A DNA stretch of 64,000 nucleotides from an uncultured Lachnospiraceae bacterium (GTDB taxonomy: Bacteria; Bacillota; Clostridia; Lachnospirales; Lachnospiraceae): positions 62,001 to 126,000 of the forward strand of contig CACZBZ010000003.1 in NCBI GenBank assembly GCA_902779505.1, read 5' to 3'. The position numbers and the translations under genes are program-made. Position 1 is the first letter of the stretch, and each line of letters begins with the position of its first letter. Positions 1-8,005 of the stretch are shown piece after piece. A model generated the notes under the pieces. It was not told the DNA's origin and did not search any database. It worked only from the letters and a program-made list of their open reading frames with translations.

Positions 1-53
1 TCCTTTCTTACTATATATGGTAGTTTTGAAAACGATTAGTACATTTTGTTGTC

Positions 54-1064
54 TTAGAGAAGCTGTACTCCCTTTTTCTCGCATTCCCTAACTGTGTCAT
101 CCGGCCAGAGTGAACTCTGCACTTCTCCAATGTGAGCCTTTCTTAAGAAGAACATGCATATTCTGGACTGACCGATACCACCGCCGATTGTATAAGGAAG
201 TTCTTTGTTAATAATTCCCTTCTGGAAAGGAAGCTCGGCTCTCTCCTCGCATCCGGCCTTCTTAAGCTGTTCAACAAGCGAATCCTCATCAACTCTTATA
301 CCCATACTTGAAAGTTCAAGAGATATGTCAAGAACAGGATAGTATACGATGATATCTCCGTTTAACTGCCAGTCATCGTAGTCCGGAGCTCTTCCGTCAT
401 GCTTCTCTCCTGACTTCAACAGATCGCCTATCTTCATAAGGCATACGGCACCCTTTTCCTTGGCTATGAGGTATTCTCTTTCCTTGGCAGTCTTGCCGGG
501 ATACATATCCTCAAGTTCCTGAGTCGTGATGAATTCTATATCATGAGGAAGAATCTCTTCTATATAATCATATTCGATGGCCATATACTTCTCGGTCTTA
601 CGAAGCACACTGTATATGGATCTTACGACTGACTTGAAAGTCTCTTCCGTTCTATCTTCTTTGGTGATTATCTTCTCCCAGTCCCACTGATCCACATAGA
701 TGGAATGGATATTATCCGTATCCTCATCACGTCTGATGGCACTCATATCGGTATACAGACCTTCACCAACGGAAAAACCGTATTTCTTAAGGGCGTATCT
801 TTTCCACTTTGCCAGTGAATGAACTATCTCGGCCTCTGCCTCACCCTGTTCCTTTATTCCGAATTTAACAGGACGTTCAACACCGTTAAGATTATCGTTA
901 AGTCCCGATTCAGGTGTCACAAAAAGCGGAGCCGATACCCTGAGAAGGTTCAGCTTTTCAGCAAGATGTGTCTGAAAGAAATCTTTTACTGTCTTAATTC
1001 CAATCTGTGTGTCATGCAGATTGAGTTCCGACTTATAACCGTCCGGTATAATTGTCTGTCCCAT
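54..1064 (-). CDS. asnA: Aspartate--ammonia ligase (asparagine synthetase A)
   Basis: Cytoplasmic enzyme making asparagine from aspartate, ammonia and ATP through an aspartyl-AMP intermediate; the fold is related to class II aminoacyl-tRNA synthetases. At 336 residues it matches the usual AsnA length (about 330). Visible family signatures are YVDQWDWEK near residue 124, the DDWQLNGD stretch near 230 and the glycine-rich [14 protein letters not shown] block near 293, with QSSLWP close to the C-terminus. An AGGAG site lies 9 nt upstream of the ATG. The gene stands alone on the minus strand; a terminator-like hairpin sits just upstream and closes the preceding operon. The leader is too short for a T-box and none is visible. 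Confidence 0.96.
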   Translation of the reverse strand: MGQTIIPDGYKSELNLHDTQIGIKTVKDFFQTHLAEKLNLLRVSAPLFVTPESGLNDNLNGVERPVKFGIKEQGEAEAEIVHSLAKWKRYALKKYGFSVGEGLYTDMSAIRRDEDTDNIHSIYVDQWDWEKIITKEDRTEETFKSVVRSIYSVLRKTEKYMAIEYDYIEEILPHDIEFITTQELEDMYPGKTAKEREYLIAKEKGAVCLMKIGDLLKSGEKHDGRAPDYDDWQLNGDIIVYYPVLDISLELSSMGIRVDEDSLVEQLKKAGCEERAELPFQKGIINKELPYTIGGGIGQSRICMFFLRKAHIGEVQSSLWPDDTVRECEKKGVQLL

Positions 1065-1090
1065 AATCTCATCTCCTAAATAATTGATAA

Positions 1091-1122
1091 AAAGCGCTAA
1101 AAGTCCTACCTTTAGCGCCTTT
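1091..1122 (-). terminator. Intrinsic terminator after the DUF6062 gene
   Basis: Read on the minus strand, GCGCTAAA and TTTAGCGC form the arms of a hairpin (1094-1118) followed by a run of T. It lies 50 nt beyond the DUF6062 stop codon and just before the asnA ribosome binding site, so it should separate the two transcription units. Confidence 0.7.
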
Positions 1123-1172
1123 GCTTTACTTTAAATAAAATAGCACCTGACCGCTGCTATGTCAATAAAAAA

Positions 1173-1931
1173 CTACTTCTTCATTCTGTATACCGGGTCG
1201 GCAGGATAGCCGCCCTTAAGCTTCTGCATGCAGTTTTGCAACGCCTCTCTGCTGTTTTTCCAGTCGGCATCTTTATTCTTGTAATCGAATTTTTCCACCA
1301 GCCAACTCACATCCTCATATAACCTTTCAAAATTCTTTTCCATCACAGGGAAAAAAGAATCGGCAAAGGCCTTCTGCTTATCTTTGGACAAATTGGCCGA
1401 AGCATAATCAAGAAGATCCGCAAAATGAGGAAGACAAAATCCCTTTCCTTCTTTTATCCTTCTTGAAAAATCCTCATCTTTAAGGTACATATCGAAAAAA
1501 GTACGCATATATCGATCGTAATGATCCTTAAAACTGTTGCATATAAAGCAGGTATCTTCAGAGGAATATATCCAGGCGCTTACGCTGTTGGCCCCTTTGA
1601 CCCTGCTCCTTTTAAGCATGGATCCCGTCTTTTCCGGACTAAACTTCTTCATCGCCTCTTTCATTTCCTCATTCACACGCTTCATGTGCGTCTTCATGAT
1701 CCAGGCATTACCCAAGGTGTTGCCGTAATCATACATATTCTTAAAATGCCTTCTGCAAAAGCCCGCCTTATCGGTCTTATCTCTTATATCGCTCTCCATA
1801 TATGAGGATTCGTTGCCCAGCACAAAATCCATCAGATCCTGTTCTATGCTTCTCTCAATATTGCAAAAAGGGCATTCGTCGCCGGCATTTACCGCATCAT
1901 TGATTGGGATATTGTATAGTTTTTCCTTCAT
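1173..1931 (-). CDS. DUF6062 family protein
   Basis: A 252-residue soluble protein of unknown function. It contains two similar metal-binding-like modules: CPFC near residue 20 followed by GFCRRHF near 58, and CFIC near 129 followed by GFCLPHF near 165. The pattern CxxC...CxxH occurs twice, which suggests a duplicated zinc-binding unit (inference). I recognise it as the DUF6062 type common in Lachnospiraceae. An AAAGGAG site lies 5 nt before the ATG and within the 3' end of the CPBP gene; the genes are 2 nt apart, so they are almost certainly cotranscribed. A terminator hairpin follows. Confidence 0.75.
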   Translation of the reverse strand: MKEKLYNIPINDAVNAGDECPFCNIERSIEQDLMDFVLGNESSYMESDIRDKTDKAGFCRRHFKNMYDYGNTLGNAWIMKTHMKRVNEEMKEAMKKFSPEKTGSMLKRSRVKGANSVSAWIYSSEDTCFICNSFKDHYDRYMRTFFDMYLKDEDFSRRIKEGKGFCLPHFADLLDYASANLSKDKQKAFADSFFPVMEKNFERLYEDVSWLVEKFDYKNKDADWKNSREALQNCMQKLKGGYPADPVYRMKK

Positions 1932-1933
1932 GA

Positions 1934-2785
1934 TTACTCCTTTGCAGATATATATTTCCCGCTGATAAGAAGGAATAAGGATATTACAAAAATGACAAGA
2001 GCCGCAACCATCACGATAATCATCGGATTGCCGCCAAAGTCTTCAATATTAATCATCAGATATATGGCCATATTGGCAAAAGCATGCATAAGATAAGGAT
2101 ATATCAGTCCGCCGAATCTCTCATACACAAGACAAATCAACACGCCCATAAGGCATCCGTATACAGCCTGAAGCAGATTATCATGATAAACGCCAAAAAT
2201 AACAGCCGTTACAAAAACTGCAACCGGCAAATTGTAGTTCCTTCTGGCCCTGTTATATACCACGGCTCTGAAGAGCAGTTCCTCTATAAAAGGGGTTATG
2301 AGCCCGTATATTATCAGTCCGGCATAGAGGGGAAGTGAGAATTGTGTACTCTGCACCTGACTGTAAGTCTCTCCGCCTTTTATATTAAGAATATTAATTA
2401 GGATATTGAAAAATACGGCTGCCCCTATACCCAACATCAGGGTTACGACCATCCACGACGGCTTCGTGCTTTTCCCGCAGAATACGATCTTTTCCTTAAA
2501 AACCATAGGAATTATGGGGATTATTCCCACGATCATTGCTATAAGGTTAATTGCCACCGACCATATGGAAGAGTTAAGACTGAAGGTAGTCGCCCATGCG
2601 GCATCTACTCCCGACATTACATTAACAGCCTTTACAAGAAAGTAAAAAACAGCGTAATTCAGCAGATAATACAGCAAAACCGGTACAATTACACTGAAGG
2701 CTTTTCTTGCAGAATTTAATTCGGGATTTAATTTTTCGCTCGTTCTTGGAGCCAATGCTTCAAAATGATTCATCATTTTAGCCAA
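1934..2785 (-). CDS. CPBP family intramembrane metalloprotease
   Basis: A multi-pass membrane protein of 283 residues with about eight hydrophobic segments. The CAAX-protease/bacteriocin-processing (CPBP, Abi) motifs are present: EELLFR near residue 168, FGVYHDN near 197 and HAFAN near 234. These supply the glutamates and histidines expected of the intramembrane glutamic/metallo-protease site. Substrate is unknown. The first possible start is TTG; ATG codons follow at residues 4 and 5 and no strong ribosome binding site marks any of them, so the start is uncertain by a few residues. It heads a two-gene unit with the DUF6062 gene and is divergent from the thiamine operon. Confidence 0.88.
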   Translation of the reverse strand: MAKMMNHFEALAPRTSEKLNPELNSARKAFSVIVPVLLYYLLNYAVFYFLVKAVNVMSGVDAAWATTFSLNSSIWSVAINLIAMIVGIIPIIPMVFKEKIVFCGKSTKPSWMVVTLMLGIGAAVFFNILINILNIKGGETYSQVQSTQFSLPLYAGLIIYGLITPFIEELLFRAVVYNRARRNYNLPVAVFVTAVIFGVYHDNLLQAVYGCLMGVLICLVYERFGGLIYPYLMHAFANMAIYLMINIEDFGGNPMIIVMVAALVIFVISLFLLISGKYISAKE

Positions 2786-2814
2786 CTTTCACTATTATTT
2801 TTTGTTAAAAGTGC

Positions 2815-2843
2815 TTGACTTTCTTTTTATTCTGATATATATA
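2815..2843 (+). promoter_or_regulatory. Putative sigma-A promoter of the thiamine operon
   Basis: TTGACT at 2815-2820 and TATATA at 2838-2843 are separated by 17 nt, and lie about 30 nt upstream of the TPP riboswitch. Confidence 0.6.
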
Positions 2844-2870
2844 GTAACTGTAACAAAAAAATAATTATTA

Positions 2871-2964
2871 TGCTAGGGGCGCAATATTGTATATCCAATA
2901 TTCAATAACGCTGAGAATGTACCCTTATTACTTGAACCGGATAATACCGGCGTAAGGAAGCACT
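2871..2964 (+). ncRNA. TPP riboswitch (THI element)
   Basis: Classic conserved blocks are present in order: GGGGC near 2876, CGCTGAGA near 2909-2916, ACCC, then CTTGAACCGGATAATACCGG and the closing CGTAAGGAAGCA. P1 can form between TGCT and AGCA at the two ends. It senses thiamine pyrophosphate and should switch off the downstream thiamine transporter and kinase genes when TPP is abundant. Confidence 0.96.
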
Positions 2965-3066
2965 ATTGTAAATGCATTTACTATCAATGTTTTTTCATAC
3001 CTTCAAAAATGCAGCGTTTACAATACGAGTTATCACCTCCTGGCATAGACATTGGGAGGTTTTTTT
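2964..3066 (+). terminator. Riboswitch expression platform: antiterminator and terminator overlapping the thiT ribosome binding site
   Basis: ATTGTAAATGCAT (2964-2976) can pair with ATGCAGCGTTTACAAT (3009-3024). A second hairpin pairs ACCTCC (3035-3040) with GGAGGT (3055-3060) and is followed at once by a T run (3060-3066). The 3' arm of that terminator is also the thiT Shine-Dalgarno sequence, and the T run abuts the ATG at 3067. Folding of this hairpin would therefore both end transcription and hide the ribosome binding site. Confidence 0.75.
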
Positions 3067-3771
3067 ATGTCTAAAATTGTTAGTTTCATCGATGATCCCG
3101 AATGGGGTTCATACTACGAGCTCACAAAGAGCGGCTATATCATTGCAATTATTGTAATGATAGTTCTTATCGCCGTAGCTGCCGTAATCGCCTCAAGAAA
3201 GCAGAAAACCGGTGGCTTTAACGTTAAGAAACTCACTTTTGCAGGAATCTCACTGGCTCTCGCTTTTGTCACTTCTTATATAAAGTTTGAGATGCCCATG
3301 GGTGGCTCCGTAACACTTTTCAGCATGTTCTTTATCTGCTTTGTGGGATATATATACGGAGTTAATATCGGACTCATCACAGCCTTTGCATTCAGTATTC
3401 TGCAGTTTATCCAGACAGGAAGCACATATTTCCTGTCACCCTTCCAGACTTGCTGTGATTATTTCTTTGCCTTTACGGCACTTGGCTTAGCAGGCCTCTG
3501 GTACAGAAAGAAAAACGGTCTTGTTCCGGGATATATAGTTGCCTGCCTTGTGAGAGGCCTCTTCCATACCATAGGCGGTTACATATATTGGATGGATTAC
3601 ATGCCGGACTGGTTCCCCGCAAAGCTTTCCGCAATCTATTCTATAGTTTATAATTATTCATATATTCTTACTGAGATGATTATAACCCTTATTATTATCA
3701 ATCTTCCGCCGGTTAAAAAGGCTATCGGCCGAATTGTAGGCCAGTCGGATGATATGACAGCACAGAATTAA
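3067..3771 (+). CDS. thiT: Energy-coupled thiamine transporter ThiT (ECF S component)
   Basis: A 234-residue membrane protein that is the thiamine-binding S component of an energy-coupling-factor transporter; it would share an ATPase/EcfT module encoded elsewhere. About six hydrophobic segments are visible, with the ThiT-like stretch KLTFAGISLALAFVTSYIKF near residue 52 and aromatic-rich segments such as GGYIYWMDYMPDWF near 177 of the kind that line the thiamine site. The ATG at 3067 is preferred over an upstream TTG because the GGGAGG site at 3054-3059 is correctly spaced for it. The gene is directly behind a TPP riboswitch and 2 nt ahead of thiN. Confidence 0.94.
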   Translation: MSKIVSFIDDPEWGSYYELTKSGYIIAIIVMIVLIAVAAVIASRKQKTGGFNVKKLTFAGISLALAFVTSYIKFEMPMGGSVTLFSMFFICFVGYIYGVNIGLITAFAFSILQFIQTGSTYFLSPFQTCCDYFFAFTALGLAGLWYRKKNGLVPGYIVACLVRGLFHTIGGYIYWMDYMPDWFPAKLSAIYSIVYNYSYILTEMIITLIIINLPPVKKAIGRIVGQSDDMTAQN

Positions 3772-3773
3772 TT

Positions 3774-4400
3774 ATGAAGACATGTCTTATAATCAGTGGG
3801 GGAGAGTTCTCCCCCATAGCTGAACATATTGAATATGATTATGTCATAGCCTGCGATATGGGCTATGAGCATAGTAAAAGATTGGGAATTAAGCCCGATC
3901 TTCTTATGGGTGATTTCGATTCCATCAAGGACGCCTCTTCTCCCTTTCCGGAAGATATTTCTCTTATGTCCTATCCCAAAGAAAAAGACGATACCGACAC
4001 CATGCTGGCTGTAAAATGCGCTCTTGATAAGGGCTTCCGCCATCTGATTATCATTTGCGGTCTCGGAGGCCGTATGGATCACAGCATAGCCAATATTCAG
4101 ACCATGGCCTATGCCGCTAAGAAAGGTGCTCTGTGCGAACTTTATTCGGAAAAAGAATATATAAGAACTTTTTCCGGAGGAAAACTGGCTCTTCCAAAAC
4201 GCGAAGGCTATTCACTGTCCCTCTTCTCTCTGACGGATGAATGCAGCAATCTGTCCATAAAGGGCAGTAAATATGAGACCGATTCAATAAGTTTACATAA
4301 CAGTTTTCCGCTGGGAGTATCCAACTGTTGGGCTTCAGACAGCGTAGAAATTACAATGGATGAAGGCATACTCCTGATAATTGAGTCCAAAATGAGCTAA
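3774..4400 (+). CDS. thiN: Thiamine diphosphokinase
   Basis: Transfers pyrophosphate from ATP to thiamine to give TPP, completing the salvage route opened by ThiT. The 208-residue protein has the family motifs MGDFDS near residue 44, KEKDDTDTMLA near 66 and GLGGRMDH near 95. It begins 2 nt after the thiT stop codon with no obvious ribosome binding site of its own, so translation is probably coupled. It is under the same TPP riboswitch, which gives end-product control of salvage. It converges on addA, with only 50 nt between the two stop codons and no clear terminator there. Confidence 0.95.
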   Translation: MKTCLIISGGEFSPIAEHIEYDYVIACDMGYEHSKRLGIKPDLLMGDFDSIKDASSPFPEDISLMSYPKEKDDTDTMLAVKCALDKGFRHLIIICGLGGRMDHSIANIQTMAYAAKKGALCELYSEKEYIRTFSGGKLALPKREGYSLSLFSLTDECSNLSIKGSKYETDSISLHNSFPLGVSNCWASDSVEITMDEGILLIIESKMS

Positions 4401-4450
4401 CACGCGCCTGATGCTCTGAGTTTGCGTCAAAGGGATTCCTGTCTTTTTCC

Positions 4451-7400
4451 TTACAGGCTGATAGTCTCGCCCAAGGCAAATGAATAAATAAGCCTCTCTT
4501 TTACATTCATTCCGGTTATTCTTTTCAGTGCTTCCTCGTAATAATCCAACTGCGTCTTATATCTGTCTATAAGTTCCTTTTCTTCTTTTACCGCATCTGT
4601 CTTATAATCCATCAGAACTATCTCACCGTCTTCAATAAAGAATACGTCGATAATACCCTGTATCATAACGGTCTCATCGGAAGGAAATTCATCTGACAGT
4701 CTGTCCGCTCTTATTCCCAACACAAAAGGCTGCTCTTTGTAGAGATTATCAGTCTCCGCCGCCGCATGCATTCTCTGTCCCAAGGGACTGTCAAGGAATT
4801 TCAGGATCTTCCTTTTGTCCACAAGTTTGTAATCTTCTTCCAAAAGACGGCCGCTCCTTATATTCTCCTGCATAACAGCCTCATAGTCCGAGCTGTCTTT
4901 TGCAAAGTCCATAAGTTCCATTGCCCTGTGGTAGGCGCTTCCTCTTGCAGCTCCACTGACTTCTTTTTCTTCTTGTCCCACGAAATCGGGGATATATTTT
5001 TCCTTAAGTTCCGTAGGGAAAATAGTTTTCTCCTCTTCTTCATCCTTCAGAAGACCTTTATGCATGGCCGCAATCTTGAGTTCCGATACACTGGTCTTGT
5101 TATAGAGATTTCTCAAAGCAGCATGGTCGTAGTTAAAGCGGATACGCTCCATGATATCGGGAGCGGCAACCCCGGCTCCGTAAAGTTTCTCTTCCAGTTC
5201 TTTCTTCAGGTTCCTACCTGTAAGGGTCTCCTCCAGCTCTGTTTCGTATATATCGGCAAGCTTGTATGTCTTTTCAGTTATATTACCCTTCCAGTCGTCT
5301 TCACCCTTCGACTGCATTATTATTCCCAGGTAAGAATTGTAGTCAGCCTTTATTTCCTTGTCAGGCTTAACGGATGCCGTCATAATCAGTTTTTCCTTTG
5401 CACGGGTAAGGGCCACATACAGAACACGCATTTCTTCGGAAAGGCCGTCTTTCTTTATCAGATTCTTGATGTATTCAAGTCTGAGATCCGAATATCTGAC
5501 TCTTCTTTTGCTGTCTATATAATCAAGGCCCACTCCCACGGAAGAATGGAATACCATGTCACCGCGTCTGTCTGCATTATTGAAGCCCTTGGACAGGCCC
5601 GCCACTATACATACCGGAAACTCCAGTCCCTTGCTTTTATGCATTGTCATTATCCTGACCAGGTTGGCACTCTCATCAAGAGTGACCGCATCTCCGTCAT
5701 CCGAACCGTACTGATGCAAAAGCCTGATATAGCGGTTAAAGTGGAAAAGACCTCTGAATTCTCTCGACTCAAATTCCTCAGCCTTATGAAGCAGCATAAG
5801 CACGTTGGCTTTTTTCTTTTCTCCCAGAAAACCGCTCGAGACCATTTCAACATAACGGGTGCTATCATATATCTCTCTTATCAGTTGTCCGATGGGTGTA
5901 TAAGGAAGTTCCTTTCTGTATCGATCAAGTTGTGCCAAAAATATTTCTGACTTGTCCTTTACAGCGCTGACAATTTCGTCATTAAGGCCCTTTTGCGCGT
6001 TGACCAATTCAGTCACATCGCAGTTTTGAGCCATTTTTAGGCCCTTGTACAGATTGCCTCTTTCCAGTATTTTTAATACCGCAATCTCCTCTTCGGTGAA
6101 CTTTCCGAACACTGATTTGAGGGTTCCGAACATGGCAATCTCGTCATTGGGATTGTCAATTACGGACAAGAAATTTAAAACAGTAACAACTTCTTCAGTA
6201 TCAAAATAGCCTTTTTTCGAAGTTATATAAGCAGGGATACCTTTCTCTTCAAGAATCCTCTTAAACTTCTCATCAAAGCCTTCGCTGCTTCTTAAAAGAA
6301 TAACAATATCCCTATATGTACAGGGTCTGGCTTCACCGCTGTCCTTATCCTGGATCTTATGATTGGCCAAAAGTTCTTTTATCCTGGCAGCTATCATCAG
6401 AGCTTCCTGCTCTCTGTCGTCCATTCCACATTCAGGATCCGTGTTCATAAGAAGAAGCTCACTTTTATTGTCCGATCCCGTATCTTTGTAATAGTCCGCA
6501 CCAACATGGAGAGCAGCGTTGTCGTCATAGTCCACTCCTCCCCTGTCCCTTGTCATGGTGGGAGCGAATATGGTATTAACCGCCGAGAGGACCTCTTCTC
6601 TGCTTCGGTAATTGTAGGACAGATCTATCTTGATCTTATTGTTGCCATCTTCGGCATATTCGCCGTATTTGTCCATAAAGAGCTCGGGTTTTGCATTTCT
6701 GAAACTGTATATGCTCTGCTTAACGTCGCCTACCATGAATCTGTTGTAATCAGCCACAGATTCCCCAGACAGAGTAGACAGCATAAGTTCCTGAATTAGG
6801 CTGGAGTCCTGATATTCGTCTATCATTATCTCCTTGAAACAGCTTCTGTAATCCAAGGCTGCCGATGTGGGAAGATACTCATCCCCCTCCTTATACAGCA
6901 GTATCTTCAGGGCATAGTGCTCCATATCGGAAAAAGTTATAATCTTCTTTTCCCTCTTTTTCTCCTCAAGTCGCCTGTGATAATACAGAGTGGCATCACT
7001 CAAAGCGGATATTACCTTTCCGTTCTCTTCAAGGATCAGCTTAAGCGTCTCCTTTGAGTGCACGAAATAGTCTTTTAAGGGACCGATATATTCCTTCTTT
7101 ATCAAGTCTCTGTTGTTACTGAACTTCTGCCTTGCCTCTTCATTGGGTCCTTTTTTAGAGGATTTCCTGACAAATTCCGCAGTAAGACCCTCTCTGAAAT
7201 CGTCATAAGCACTGCATTCTAAGAGGCCTTCCAGCAGTTCTTTGTCCGCCTTAGCATTCTCAAGGTATTCTTCAGCATCCGTCTCGCATATTTTCAGGTT
7301 CTCAAGTGCAAGCTCATAAGCTTCTCTTATCTTCGCCTTAACTTCTGCCAAAAGATCCCGAATCCAGTCTATATCCTCTATAAGTCCGCTCTCGGGAATT

Positions 7401-8005
7401 CTGTAATCATTCTTTCTTGTTTCCAGATAGTCCTCTATAAAGGGGGCATCCTGAGCCTTTTCATACATAGCCGTTATGGCAGCTTTTATCTTGTTTAATT
7501 TGTCCTTGTTGTCAAATCTTCTTAAGAATTCATCAAAATACCCGATATCATTGCCCGAAAGAAGTTCTTCGACAGTCTCATCCAGCTGCTGCTCCTGCAG
7601 AATCAGCATCTCGCCCTTATCCGCGGTACGGAAGTCCGGTTCTATACCCACATCTGCAAAATTATTCCTCAAAAGATAGAGACAAAAGCTGTGAATAGTG
7701 GTTATCTGGGCATTGTATATCAACATGGACTGTCTCTGAAGATTCTCATCTCCGGGATTCTTGGCCAGTTCTTTCCTGAGAGCATCGTTAATCTTCTCTC
7801 TCATATCCGCAGCAGCCGCGTTGGTGAAAGTAAGGACGAGCATTTCATCGATATCCGTCGGATTGTCCTTATCCGTTATGCGCTCGATTATTCTGCGGAC
7901 TAAGACTGTGGTCTTACCGCTTCCTGCCGCTGCCGAAACAAGCATATTTTTCTTTCTTGTATCAATAACCGTCCTCTGAGCGGGAGAAAATGTCAGTTCA
8001 GCCAT
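4451..8005 (-). CDS. addA: Helicase-exonuclease AddAB, AddA subunit
   Basis: UvrD-type 3'-5' helicase and nuclease subunit of the AddAB double-strand-break resection complex, the Gram-positive counterpart of RecBCD. The 1184-residue protein has Walker A AAAGSGKTTVLV near residue 25, the Walker B-type IDEYQDSS near 394, RVLYVALTRAKEKL (helicase motif VI) near 877 and a RecB-type nuclease motif LMDYKTDAV near 1140. Its start overlaps the end of addB by 8 nt, and the ribosome binding site GGAGGG lies inside addB, so the two are translationally coupled. Length and motifs are normal. Confidence 0.97.
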   Translation of the reverse strand: MAELTFSPAQRTVIDTRKKNMLVSAAAGSGKTTVLVRRIIERITDKDNPTDIDEMLVLTFTNAAAADMREKINDALRKELAKNPGDENLQRQSMLIYNAQITTIHSFCLYLLRNNFADVGIEPDFRTADKGEMLILQEQQLDETVEELLSGNDIGYFDEFLRRFDNKDKLNKIKAAITAMYEKAQDAPFIEDYLETRKNDYRIPESGLIEDIDWIRDLLAEVKAKIREAYELALENLKICETDAEEYLENAKADKELLEGLLECSAYDDFREGLTAEFVRKSSKKGPNEEARQKFSNNRDLIKKEYIGPLKDYFVHSKETLKLILEENGKVISALSDATLYYHRRLEEKKREKKIITFSDMEHYALKILLYKEGDEYLPTSAALDYRSCFKEIMIDEYQDSSLIQELMLSTLSGESVADYNRFMVGDVKQSIYSFRNAKPELFMDKYGEYAEDGNNKIKIDLSYNYRSREEVLSAVNTIFAPTMTRDRGGVDYDDNAALHVGADYYKDTGSDNKSELLLMNTDPECGMDDREQEALMIAARIKELLANHKIQDKDSGEARPCTYRDIVILLRSSEGFDEKFKRILEEKGIPAYITSKKGYFDTEEVVTVLNFLSVIDNPNDEIAMFGTLKSVFGKFTEEEIAVLKILERGNLYKGLKMAQNCDVTELVNAQKGLNDEIVSAVKDKSEIFLAQLDRYRKELPYTPIGQLIREIYDSTRYVEMVSSGFLGEKKKANVLMLLHKAEEFESREFRGLFHFNRYIRLLHQYGSDDGDAVTLDESANLVRIMTMHKSKGLEFPVCIVAGLSKGFNNADRRGDMVFHSSVGVGLDYIDSKRRVRYSDLRLEYIKNLIKKDGLSEEMRVLYVALTRAKEKLIMTASVKPDKEIKADYNSYLGIIMQSKGEDDWKGNITEKTYKLADIYETELEETLTGRNLKKELEEKLYGAGVAAPDIMERIRFNYDHAALRNLYNKTSVSELKIAAMHKGLLKDEEEEKTIFPTELKEKYIPDFVGQEEKEVSGAARGSAYHRAMELMDFAKDSSDYEAVMQENIRSGRLLEEDYKLVDKRKILKFLDSPLGQRMHAAAETDNLYKEQPFVLGIRADRLSDEFPSDETVMIQGIIDVFFIEDGEIVLMDYKTDAVKEEKELIDRYKTQLDYYEEALKRITGMNVKERLIYSFALGETISL

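Noticed and set aside
819..1079. Plus-strand reading frame opposite asnA
   Set aside because: Overlaps a well-conserved gene on the other strand, with no ribosome binding site or family features; similar shadow frames elsewhere were dropped for the same reason.
1065..1172. T-box leader for asnA
   Set aside because: The upstream gap is about 100 nt and is occupied by the preceding terminator; no T-box core sequence was found.
4766..5950. 394-codon plus-strand open frame inside addA
   Set aside because: Long only because of codon bias of the opposite strand; the addA protein is full length with all motifs.
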